A stretch of 18,779 bases of DNA from NCBI GenBank assembly GCA_024811115.1, contig JAKOGH010001144.1, positions 1 through 18,779 of the forward strand. The letters run 5' to 3'. The notes under the pieces were generated by a model. That model saw only the letters and a list, made by a program, of their open reading frames with translations. It was not told where the DNA came from and did no database searches. The translations under genes were made by a program, and so were the position numbers. Positions within the stretch are counted from its first letter, which is position 1; each line of letters begins with the position of its first letter. Positions 1 to 8,920 of this stretch are shown piece after piece. This DNA is from Terana coerulea. Taxonomy: Eukaryota > Basidiomycota > Agaricomycetes > Polyporales > Phanerochaetaceae.

Positions 1-158
1 GTGTGGGGGTACACTGCCCAGTCGAGTTCGTACGCGGCGCGCGAGGAGGCCCTGACGAGAGCGGCTCAGTCTTCGTATATGAGCGAGCAGTGGAATGCCT
101 ATCGAAACATACCAATCTTCACCGTTCTCAGCCCAGTCTACTCTCGCCTCCGTTCAAT

Positions 159-489
159 ATGTGCTACTACTTCGTCCGCTACACCCAATGCAGCTGCGGC
201 CGCCAGATTAACGACGGACCCAGGCAATTCGTGAGTATCTTTCGATACCATGTGCCACATCCGCGCTGAACGCTACTTGCTGTAGTCCGACTGCTGCAGC
301 CCTGCTTGCAAGTATAGTCGCAACCACGCAACTCACCCGCACGACTGCTCTAGGTCAGGGTGCAAAACTCAGTAAGTGCATCACGTGTAGATTCATTGTA
401 CTAGTACTTACCTTTCATATGATGAAAGGTATGGCCAGGATCAAAGATTTTTCAACGGCAAACAGCTAGGTTCTTGCAGTGGTCACTAA
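159..489 (+). CDS. Small cysteine-rich protein, 72 aa, three exons
   Basis: Exons 159-230, 286-371 and 429-489 give 219 nt, that is 72 residues plus TAA at 487-489. Introns are 231-285 (donor GTGAGT, acceptor TGTAG) and 372-428 (donor GTAAGT, acceptor AAAG), 55 and 57 nt. The protein starts MCYYFVRYTQCSCG and has nine cysteines at 2, 11, 13, 27, 28, 32, 45, 50 and 69, with a CKYSRNH segment after Cys32 and a CSGH end. There is no hydrophobic signal peptide, so it is not an obvious secreted effector. The CxC, CC and spaced Cys/His layout would suit metal binding, but that is inference. From memory, short proteins starting MCY with this kind of spacing are common orphan predictions in Agaricomycetes; no function is known to me. 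Exon phases fit without any correction, unlike most neighbours. The second intron decides the C-terminus: unspliced, translation would stop at 372-374. Confidence 0.75.
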
Positions 490-1563
490 GCACTTTTTCC
501 TTGCGAGTTCCCGACTCGCCACATCCGTGTCTCGCCTTCGGACCCTTACCATGTAGCTATAGCTCAGACTGCCGGACCTTTTCGCATGGACATGTAGCGT
601 TCCTACACTAGCTCCGACATTACTGTCGATATCCAGTAGTATACTTGTAGCATAGACTCCTACAGCACTCCCGCAGTTAGCACAACTGTTATGTGTATAT
701 TCTATATAATGGAGGCGCACCCGATATTGTTGAAACAGTTGACCATGCACAGTTGCAGACTGTTTTACATTTCGACGACAGCCTAAAGCGGGGTAGAGCA
801 GTTCACAAGTGCACGGTAGTGACGGTAAAGAACAAGGGCTGCCGGCGGGCGGAGCGCCTTACACATTGCATCCCGCTCGCGCGGATCTGACCTCGGCGGT
901 ATGAACCGATCCGAATGACCTTGCGAAGCGTCCCGGCTTCAGTTGCAAGCCTTCACCTCTGTACAGCAGAGGCTTCAGTTGACCGTCCGCATCAGGGGCT
1001 ACGTCGGGAGCCCGGCTCAGCTAGCAATGCAAAGCCGTCCTACGGCAGAGTATTCGTTGTACAATCAGTGGTTAACTGACGTACGATGGGCGACCGTCTC
1101 GCACAATTTGAGTAAAGCGAGGTAGTAAGTACCGCACGCCCGTCCTTCGGTCCAAGATAGACTCCACAGATTAGCTATAGAGATGAAGTTTAAGCATCTC
1201 GAAGTCCATTTCTCGGGTCAATAAGCCCAGGGTGAGGACGTACGTGGGAGGGCGTGAACACTAGTATGGCTATGTGTTACCGGCTTCCGCAAAGTTATGT
1301 CAAATGATCCCCGGAATTGTGCAAAGATACCCGACGGCCCACAAAGACCTGCCCCGCATACGCGCCACGTCGGCCGGCGACATTGTTTGTCTGTTGAGTA
1401 TACCTGTGCTGGTGACGGTCGGGTTCGATCTCGCGATGGGTGAAGCGCCGTTGCAGGTGGTCACAAAGTTCAATCACGTGATGTCACACCCATTGAACGC
1501 GAGGACGTGACAATGTTGTCTGTTCCGCACCTCCTGGTCCATTCCCGCCCTCCCCACCAAACC
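490..1563. other. Intergenic stretch, no supported gene
   Basis: About 1.07 kb between the microprotein and Nup85. Open frames here are short (60-94 codons), lack recognisable motifs and show no good splice pairs linking them. A TATA-like stretch (TATATAATGG) lies near 703-712 but no gene clearly follows it. A GGTTCGATCTC string near 1423-1433 resembles a tRNA B box, but no acceptor stem or A box surrounds it. A short direct repeat flanking a hairpin is listed separately. The last part (about 1500-1563), with a pyrimidine-rich leader, is presumably the Nup85 promoter and 5' leader. Confidence 0.5.
935..981. repeat. 11-bp direct repeat flanking a small hairpin
   Basis: GGCTTCAGTTG occurs at 935-945 and 971-981. 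Between them, CCTCTG (956-961) and CAGAGG (967-972) form a perfect 6-bp stem with a 5-nt loop; the right arm overlaps the start of the second repeat by two bases. No gene or known element accounts for it. Confidence 0.6.
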
Positions 1564-4285
1564 ATGGCCAACTCTCACCCTGTCTCTCTTGAGCCACCGC
1601 TATTTGAACAGGGAAGTGCAGAGGGCTTCAAAAATCTGGTCGGACTATAGGAACTTCATTCTCACCACGGGACGACTCGATTGCTGTGTTCCCAACGAAC
1701 AATGTACGGCTCTTCCTCGGTCACGAACAGTGTACACTGCTTTAACTTTGGAAAGGCAGACCCACAGCTTGCAAAAGCTACGTACCCCAAGTCACAGCCG
1801 GTTTATTTCGCGTTAGACCGCAGCCCGCCACAGTCGGAACGCCGTACTGTAAGTCGTGTCTAGTTGTTCTTCCGTATGAGCTGAACACGCGTCATAGTTT
1901 GTATCAGACGTGTCAATCATATTTGCTGCAGTACAGCATCTAGTCAACGAGTCTGGGACAAGGGATTTCGAGCTGTGCGTGCAATACTTCTGCTACCTAT
2001 ATCCATCTAACCTCGGCCTATGCAGCAATGATGACTTCACACAGAAGCTTCGCAAACTCAGCATTGACTATGCAAACTTCTGCAAAGAGTGCTGGGCATA
2101 CTCTTCTGTACGTCATGCTTCTAGGCACAGAAACTGATCTGTCTTACATTCCTTGACGCGCAGCGCGAACTTCCGCCACCGGAACCACTGCAATTCGATG
2201 GAGATCACTACCGAAAGCTGGCTACATGTTGGTCTCTGTTCACAGTACTCTATCTACCAGAGAGCGGATATGAAGAAGCGCCGGTTGGAGATGACCTTAT
2301 GGAGTGGCTGAACATCAACTATATTGGGCCCTCTACAGAAGAGGGCGATCACCTGAGCGCACTCGACAAGCCATGGGAAGATGATACATTCTGGCCATAT
2401 CTTACGCGGTATGTATACCAACTGTATGTCTTTTTGACACAGACCGACCGTCATTCTAGGGCAACTTTGCGAGGACTTTCAAAAGCATCTGCCTTCTTCC
2501 TCGGTATTCTCGCCAACAACCACCCCTCCCAAAATCTGCGTCGATTAGCGGAGCATCTTGAACCCCTCTTGACGAACCTTCCGCGACTTGTCCATTTCGA
2601 TGTCGAGCGCGACTTTGTGGTCGCATCTCGTCGATGGAAAGACAAAGTCAAGACCTTACGGATAGAGCTCGACCGAGTCCCAGAAGACGCTCGCGACGAT
2701 GGTTTTGAGAACTGGTGGGATCGACTGAGCGATATTGTTGGAATCCTCGAGGGTCGGGAAGAGGAGGTTAAGCGCGTGTGCAGCGAGCTGGGTGCAGATT
2801 GGAAGGAAGTATGCGTCGCGTGGGGGATCTTCGTTGACCCACGGCTTCGAAGACACGACCTGCCGTAAGTACTTCAGCCCCGGTGACGAGTGCGTTGTTC
2901 ACACCCGCTCCCACAGAGAAGTGGTGGTTAAAGTGCTCGACGAGATGCCACCGGACCTCACGAACCTGGAAGACGCTATGCACACTTCGCTATTCTTGGG
3001 AAGCCCCAGCAGCTTCTCTCACAGGCTCACAAGCTAGACGTTTGGCTTTCTGCGCACCTCGCAGATGCGATGGAACCGCTGGATCTGATTGATCGCAGTG
3101 TACAAGAGTGCGCAAAATCAATCTCCATTTTGTGCCCACCTGGACCAACACTGACACACGGAACCTCACAGTTCCGGTCTTACTCTCCGTCAATACTACG
3201 TGCTTGCCTATGCTGAATACCTGCACACGGATCCTGGCCTCTGGCGTCTGACGGTCGAATACATGTGCAGCTGCGGGGACGTCGGCAAGGAGATGGCCGA
3301 CGAGGTGCTGGTCCGAGTACCCCTGCAGCTGCAACGTACGCCAACAAGGCCGGGGGACGTGGAGACGGCCGACCAGGACGGCGCCAAAATCCGCGCTGGA
3401 GACCTCGCCGGGGTTCTGAAGGACGTCAACACATCATGCTACGAACATCAGCGCGAGGCCGCGCGCCGCGCGGTCTGCAAGGTAAGCCACCAACACGCCG
3501 CGGGGCAGAGATCTGTTCTAGTTGATGACGTTGCCCGATGGATCAGCTCGCGGCACGGACATTCCTGAGCGAGAAGGAATACGGTCTCGCGGTGGCGTAC
3601 ACCACCTCCGCGGAGGACTGGCTTGGCCTTGGCCGGATCGTTGACCACGTACTAGAGGAGTACTTTGTACAAGGTTCGGGCTGTTCGCGCCGTCTCATGA
3701 TGGTATTCTCAACCCACCTTGTTTCCAGACCCCGCGAACTTCGCCAACCTCGTCGCCAACATCGCTCCGTCACTTCAGATCCTGCGCGAGCGGCAACAAT
3801 CTGTCTCCAGCGGCGTGTTTGTTTACCGCTTGATGTTCGCCGTGCGCTTCGCTGAGTTCCACCAGCGACGCCTCAACGGCGACCTGCACGAGGCCGCCGG
3901 CTGTGTCGTCGCGCTGCTCCGAGATGACGTCGCACCGAAGGCGTGGTGGGCGGTCGTGCTCTCAGATGCAGTCGAGTTGCTTCAGAACGGTGGGTGTTGT
4001 CGAATAAGGCGATCCTTGTTAGTGCTCACGCCACATGAAGACGAGATGCTTTTCTCGTCCGATGAAACATATCTGCTGCTGCGCAAATTGGAGGAAATAT
4101 GTTCACGAGCGGCTCAAGGCGCGGGGCCAGACTACCTCAGCGTCCTGGCTCGTACGACGAAGAGCAAGGACGAAAGGCAAGCCTTGCAGCGGTTGCAGGT
4201 CGTACGCCTCGTCCTGGCAAGATACTATGCCCGCTGTGGCGTCATCGGAGTCGGAGGACGAGTAGCACCAGGTTCCGGATATTAA
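1564..4285 (+). CDS. NUP85: Nucleoporin Nup85, nine exons, with two apparent frameshifts and one in-frame stop
   Basis: Nup85 belongs to the Y-shaped (Nup84/Nup107) scaffold of the nuclear pore. Exons are 1564-1848, 1908-2107, 2164-2408, 2460-2864, 2917-3107, 3172-3481, 3547-3673, 3729-3989 and 4041-4285, with introns of 51-65 nt. The start was chosen because the peptide from ATG 1564 runs into EPPLFEQGSAEGF, typical of fungal Nup85 N-termini. Further family-like stretches are SRRWKDKVKTLRIELDRVPE, SDIVGILEGREEE and CSELGADWKEV in exon 4, YAEYLHTDPGLWRLTVEYM in exon 6 and LARYYARC near the end. Three lesions are seen: the frame slips by one base at the A5 run 1630-1634; TAA at 1743-1745 interrupts a conserved-looking reading frame; and the frame slips again near 2998-3007. 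With one base allowed at each slip the exons sum to 757 codons (756 aa), close to yeast Nup85 (744). The last intron (51 nt) has no in-frame stop, so retention is possible there. Identification is firm; whether this copy is functional is open. Confidence 0.92.
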
Positions 4286-4384
4286 ATTTCCTGTGCAGTA
4301 TATCATTCAGAGACAAAGTCATAACATTGTAAGCTTTGTGATCTCATCACATTTGGCAATGGATAGTGTAATCTGCTGTGCGCT

Positions 4385-6154
4385 TCATTCGTCATCCAGC
4401 TCATCTTCGTCCTCAAAAGCTATGAACCGCTTCCCTTCGTTCCACTAGAAACAAAGGTGAGACGATCCCGCCTTCTGTATACACCAAACTCACCACAGTA
4501 AGCTCTGACAGCATTCCGCGGGCTCGGCGATCCTTTAAACTCATCGGCTTGCTCACACCCGGGATCATATTTAATGTCCTTGAGCGACTGTCCATGTAGC
4601 CTTGATTCGTGATGGTCGAAGTAGGTGTGGCGATCGCTTGCAACGTGTCGTCGAACATATCGTTTGGCGTATGCAGTTTCAGCCCGTATATCCCGGTCGA
4701 CGGAGAACATTGCGGAGCTTCGTCGGCCGGTAAAGGCGTCGTACGTCTTGCAACGCGTGCTAAAGTCTGTACAGCATTCATTTCGCGGATTCGGCCCGAG
4801 CTGGATGTGCGCACCGAAGCGCAGACGTTGGCTAAAGATGCGTCAGGGCCAGCGGCTTCGACGACCGGGTCGCTGGTCGCGCGCGTCCCCGGCGGGGCGG
4901 CACGGGAGGATCCGAACGTGCATTGTGGCGCGGATCAGGCGCAGAGGACATAGCATCGGGCGGTGAGAGTACAAGGGTCGACGGGGTACGCAACGACGCG
5001 TGGGCAGCAGTCAAAGATCCATCTAGGCTCGGAGAACGCGGCTCGGGAGGCGTCGTGAGATTGACCTGAGACAGCGCCACAGAGTCCTGCGTCGGCTGGG
5101 AGGCGTTGCTGGGGAGAGGCGCAGGCGTATCAGGGCGGATGCCAGAGACCGAGGAGGACAGAGGCTGCGACGAGAAATGCAGGGTGCTGCCTGAGAGCTC
5201 ATCAGCCTCAGCATCGAGTTGGCTTGCACTGGGACACCGATCAGCGTCGGATGCTTGCTGTAGCTTTCGTTTCTTGCGGGAGGTGCCCTCGGGGAACTGG
5301 GTGGCGACACAGCAGAGCTCGAAGCACGGTCTTGTGTTCGGTCCTGGCTCCATTCTTGGCGCGGTCCCCGACGCGTGCAAAGAGGTGGTGCGCATATGTG
5401 CTGCATTTCATGAAGGCTCTCTTGGACCTTGATCCTCGCTGAGTCGATATGTAGCGGCACAGCTTGTAACATGGGAAGAACGGGCAACAGAGCCGTAAGG
5501 AGTTGAGTTTGCTGCTCTTGAAGTGACTGCATAGCTTGCAATTGCGTTTGGTTCAACTGAGAATTCCGTCCATGGAGTTGTCGCGAAATCTGAGACACCG
5601 TCACGTACCATGTGTAACGCGTCGACGCGTTTATCGAGCGAGTCCAGCTTCGAGCCGATACTACTGAGCGCGGTGCGAGCCTCGTCGAGCTTGGAGGCTT
5701 GCGCAGGCGTACCCACGGACTTCTGGACCTCCGTCTGGCACCGGTTCACTGCGAGGCGCGCGACGAGGCAATTCGAGACAAGAGACCGGGTATATGCGTG
5801 TCAGAACTCACGTAGCAATACGTTCTCGTCCACCAGCTTCTCATGACCCAGCTGAAAGACCTTGTGTGCGGTCGAGATCTCCCGCTTCGCGTCCTCCACT
5901 CTGCCGGTCAGCGCCTCGACGTGGCCGGAGAACTTCTCCAACGTCGCCTGGGTGTCGTGCAGAAGCATGCGCATAGAGGTACCCGTCTTGTCCATAGGAG
6001 CCACAGGGATAGGTGTAGGTGTCGTCTTCATCGCAGGGTTGGCTTTAAGGGCAGCAGGCACGCTTCTCTGCAATAGATGACCCCATAGCGCTTCAGAGAC
6101 AGAGGGCTTCAGTTGCGGGGCAGTCCGGGCGGTACTAGATCCAGTTGAAGCCAT
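4385..6154 (-). CDS. Coiled-coil protein with basic cluster and acidic C-terminus, function unknown, two apparent frameshifts
   Basis: Exons on the minus strand are 6154-5812, 5748-5609, 5556-4494 and 4444-4385; introns of 63, 52 and 49 nt have GTGAGT, GTACGT and GTGAGT donors. Allowing one missing base at each of two slips gives about 535 aa. The N-terminus (MASTGSSTARTAPQLKP) is disordered-looking. About residues 70-205 are helical, with heptad-like leucines (KLDSLDKRVDALHM) and a Gln-rich stretch (QSLQEQQTQLL). A Ser/Pro-rich middle carries KKRKL, a likely nuclear signal. The end is highly acidic (FEDEDELDDE). The frame changes somewhere in 5275-5395, probably just before KKRKL, and again in about 4850-4990, probably at the C4/G4 runs 4887-4897. 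I do not recognise the family. The architecture would suit a nuclear chromosome-associated or structural protein, which is inference only. It converges on Nup85 with 99 bp between stops and is divergent from SFM1. Confidence 0.78.
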
Positions 6155-6380
6155 GAACAGGATCGAAGAAAGCAACAAGTATGCACTTGGAGAATAAAGC
6201 AGTCAGGAGGGGGGGGCTCGAAAGGAGAGGTCGGAGACGAGGAGTTGACGGTAAATTCCCCGAAAATTCGGCAGAAAATGCCACGTGGTGGCCCTAAAGC
6301 CCGTCCAAATTTGGGCTCTGTGGTTTGCAATTTACTAGTGACCGCTCCTCCTCGCGGCGAAGCCACAGAGTCTCTCAGCA
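6155..6380. promoter_or_regulatory. Bidirectional promoter between the coiled-coil gene and SFM1
   Basis: Only 226 bp separate the two start codons, so both promoters must lie here. It holds an E-box palindrome CCACGTGG at 6281-6288 and an inverted repeat CCGAA-AA-TTCGG at 6260-6271, which can also be read as CCG-N6-CGG, a spacing style used by Zn2Cys6 regulators. A run of eight G lies at 6209-6216. No clear TATA box was seen for either gene. The factor assignments are inference from motif shape only. Confidence 0.55.
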
Positions 6381-7414
6381 ATGGGATTTGCATATGTCAT
6401 AGGTATAAGTACAGCGTCTGATAATTGACGCACTCGCTTAACTTCTCGCTGGAAGAGCATATGGAAGAGGACGAAAACACGTCCCGAGCGATCCCCAAGT
6501 GGGTGGAGCTCGAGTACCGTGTACGCCGTCGATATTTGCATTATTCTCTATGCTTTTGAACTTATTTGACGCATTTGTAACTTCACTAGCATATGAAAAC
6601 GCTAGCCAGCTCGGGATCTGAAGTGCACTTCACGCACCTATCGCAATCTTCCTGCAGCACGCTAAACGCTTTGTTCATCGAGCCTGCTGCGTCTGAGTCT
6701 TCAGCGCAGGCTTTTGCTCATCCTGAAGGCGTGCTGGACCTGATGAAGCTGAAGAACGTACCTCTGGATAAGGTGTGTCTACTCGATCCCAAGGCAGAGA
6801 AGGTATTATCTCCGGAAGACGGCGACGGTCGCTTCGAGTGGTTCCTGTTTGGTGTAAGTTCTCATCATGGGGGCATGTCACAAAATTTTCATCTACTGCA
6901 TTTCAGGGTATTCTTGGTGACACCACTTCACCTTCTCGCGTGAGAGTCACACTGACCCTTCACGCAGGTGATGACCCCCACGCGATCGTACCGGCGAGCT
7001 TCGAGTACTTGGGTTCCCAACAAGACATCTAGGTCCAATTCAAATGACTACAGACACCGCCCTTGGCGTCACTAAAATAGTTGTGCAAGATAAAAGTACG
7101 TGATCCTGTCCGTCTGAGACATGAAGGCGCTGAATTGGTTGACAGTTCCTCTCGATGAGATCCCTTACACAGTACGTCTCAAGCACCTAACTTGCCCCGC
7201 CCACGTCCTGACATAAATAGGATCACCCAACGATCGTGTTCAACGCTAAAGAGAGCGTAGAAATGCCATTCCGTAAGTCTAATTGAAGGCAATTCTCTGT
7301 AAATGTTAACCAGCAACGTTTGTAGGATACGTTGTGAAAGACGGCCAGCCCATCCTGCCTCCCGGGATGCGGGAACATCTTCATGAAGATCTCAACCAAA
7401 GCTTCGATTTCTGA
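6381..7414 (+). CDS. SFM1: SFM1-like SPOUT protein-arginine methyltransferase, eight exons, one apparent frameshift
   Basis: In yeast, Sfm1 is a SPOUT-fold SAM-dependent enzyme that methylates an arginine of ribosomal protein Rps3 (uS3). Exons are 6381-6402, 6456-6520, 6590-6853, 6907-6916, 6968-7095, 7146-7171, 7221-7272 and 7326-7414; introns are 49-69 nt. The spliced start reads MGFAYVIEHMEED and continues WVELEYRHM. Later family-like segments are GSEVHFTHLS, DPKAEKVLSPEDGDGRFEW, the GGILGDDP motif, GPIQMTTDTALGVTKIVVQD, DHPTIVFNAKESVEMPFRYV and the end HEDLNQSFDF. The 10-nt fourth exon is needed to build GGILGDD. Directly after it the C5 run 6975-6979 must be read as six C to continue as PPRDRT; as given, the frame ends at TAG 7030-7032. 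With that base the gene encodes 218 aa, near the yeast length of about 213. It is divergent from the coiled-coil gene. Identification is firm. Confidence 0.92.
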
Positions 7415-8095
7415 GACACTTCAAAATGCCATTGCTTGACAAGGGTTTTGGGTCGATCTTAACCAAAGTTGGTTTTCGTGTAACAAGCATACACAGAACA
7501 TAAGTTTCTTCTTTGCTGCTACTGGCTGTCGCGCTCTCCCTTTGCATGTCTCATGTCACCAATAAGTCGAAGCAGGTTCAGATCTGTTTGTAAATTATAG
7601 CATCACTGTTACACTAGTTCAGCTGACCATAGCTGAGAGAATTAGCGTCTTCCCCATCTTAGGTATCTCCATACATTACTTAACATTTCCTCTCTCCACC
7701 AGCCTTCCAGAGGACCCTACTAAATAACCAGGTCCTAATCAAGCACTGATCTAACATGTCCTCATGAGCTTGCAAATCCCAAGCAGGGACTCTGCGGCCG
7801 CAGGCCGCGTCCCTGTAGTGTGCTAGGCTCGAACCAGCCGCCCTGGCACGAAATAGTGACGTGGTAGATATTACCGTCGGTGACCCTCCCGTCGGTACGT
7901 TCACCTCTCCTTCTGCTACCACGTAGACTGGAAACGAGTCTAGTAGTGTGCTGGCTAAGCAATAATGACTCAGCGAATCCGAGTAAATAATGCTATAAAA
8001 TAACGGAATAAAGGTACACACTTGACAACACATACATCATAAGCACACAAAGCGAGTGCAGCAGCCTGCCTGCATCTAGACTCCATAGAAATGTA
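7415..8095. other. Convergent intergenic region between SFM1 and NNF1
   Basis: About 680 bp between the two facing stop codons, long for this window. It has no supported coding sequence. Minus-strand open frames across 7680-8033 lack motifs and sit downstream of the NNF1 stop. The left half (7415-7780) is moderately AT-rich and may carry the SFM1 3' UTR. The right half holds the inverted-repeat cluster listed separately. Confidence 0.5.
7784..7942. repeat. Cluster of three strong inverted repeats, possible structured RNA or cruciform
   Basis: Three stem-forming elements lie within 159 bp. (1) CAGGGAC 7784-7790 pairs with GTCCCTG 7809-7815 and encloses GCGGCC/GGCCGC arms, a GC-rich hairpin. 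(2) ACGTGGTAG 7859-7867 pairs with CTACCACGT 7916-7924, nine perfect pairs with a 48-nt interior that itself holds GGTGA/TCACC arms. (3) TAGACT 7924-7929 pairs with AGTCTA 7937-7942 around GGAAACG. GTAGTGTGCT also appears twice, just right of stem 1 and just right of stem 3. On the minus strand, bases complementary to about 7818-7834 form a T-arm-like hairpin (GCTGG-TTCGAGC-CTAGC). No known RNA family was recognised. Confidence 0.5.
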
Positions 8096-8920
8096 TCATC
8101 GTAAAGCTGTACTACTGGAGGACTCTGCGGTTTGGAGCGCCCAAGCTTGGATGTCTTCCATAGGAATTTCGTCCCACTTCGCCTGGGCCTGCCGCATTCG
8201 TCAAGCACAATAGTAGAAGAGACATTTCTGGAACGCACCTTTTTCAAAATGTCAAGTAGTTGATTGCATTCATCGTCCGCCGCGTTGCTTGCTTTCACAT
8301 TCGTTTGCATCTCTGTCTGAAGCTTCTGGTTCCGCTGGTCGAGCTGTACGTAACCATTCGCGGGCTTGTGAGCGGGCTGTGCGTAGGGTAGAAGTGCGCG
8401 TACCTCTGCAAGTTGGGCCTTCAGCCTCTCACGCTCCTCTTCCAACAGCGGCACGATGTTGGCTCGAGTGGCTACATCCGGCCGCAGATCCTCCCGCCAC
8501 ACATCAGCTCCCTCGTAACCCTCTTTTTTTCCGTTGCCGTGCCTCCGTCACCACGCCATGAAGTCTGTCAAGGTTTGGCTTCACGTCCAGCTTCTTCAGC
8601 AGGTCTTCGCAGCCGTTCTGCTGAGCATCAGCTGAGGCCTCAACAAAGGTTCCAAGGTACATACTGTGATGAGGGACTCCATATGTTGCGCGACGGTGTT
8701 GAACACAGACGACGAGGCGTCTGGTTGCTCTTCACACCAGAGGGAGAAACATTCCGTGAAGTCTTCGTAGCTAGTGTACACCTCGTCCCTCAGTTTGACG
8801 CAATGCTCTCCGCATAAGGCTTGACACGCACGTCCACTTATGCGCCGACCGTTGTATCGCGAGTTGCAAAGCGGAGTGGAAGTGAGTCCAGCGCTTGCTG
8901 GCCGCGACGGTGGAGGCCAT
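8096..8920 (-). CDS. NNF1: Kinetochore protein Nnf1 (MIND/Mis12 complex), five exons, one apparent frameshift
   Basis: Nnf1 (PMF1 in animals) is a coiled-coil subunit of the four-protein Mis12/MIND complex that links centromeric chromatin to the Ndc80 complex. Minus-strand exons are 8920-8832, 8770-8665, 8620-8404, 8343-8239 and 8188-8096; introns are 61, 44, 60 and 50 nt. The spliced protein reads MASTVAASKRWTHFHSALQL, then AHKWTYEDFTECFSLWCEE, HMESLITQNGCEDLL and, after the break, ADVWREDLRPDVATRA, a heptad-rich coiled coil (LEEERERLKAQLAEV) and the C-terminal IPMEDIQAWALQTAES. This order matches the Nnf1 domain followed by a C-terminal helix. The T7 run at 8524-8530 (A7 on the coding strand) must be read as six for the frame to continue; otherwise translation stops at the TGA at 8504-8506. 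With that base the length is 202 aa, normal for the family. I recognise it by motif order, not by search. Confidence 0.85.

Noticed and set aside
466..890. Open frames on both strands (94 and 65 codons)
   Set aside because: No motifs, no splice partners, and the minus-strand frame overlaps the microprotein's last exon; probably noise.
1419..1440. B-box-like GGTTCGATCTC on the plus strand
   Set aside because: No flanking stem pairs and no A box; treated as chance.
1274..1510. 78-codon plus-strand frame before Nup85
   Set aside because: No motif or splice support and not needed for the Nup85 N-terminus.
1626..1650. Programmed ribosomal frameshift at the Nup85 A5 run
   Set aside because: Similar slips occur at run sequences in six other genes of the window, so a shared technical cause is simpler; no stimulatory structure is evident.
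2409..2459. Reading Nup85 intron 3 as coding because it has no in-frame stop
   Set aside because: It has a GTATGT donor and a TCTAG acceptor, is 51 nt long, and its removal joins YLTR to ATLRGLSKASAFFL, which fits the family.
5270..5395. An intron (for example GTCGGG...CCCAG) to explain the first frame change in the coiled-coil gene
   Set aside because: The best donor is non-consensus, and the resulting 76-nt length gives the wrong phase; a 29-nt alternative fits the phase but is too short.
7818..7834. tRNA-like T arm on the minus strand (GCTGG-TTCGAGC-CTAGC)
   Set aside because: The stem and loop are good, but no matching acceptor 5' strand, D arm or A box lies upstream in the minus direction, so no tRNA can be folded.
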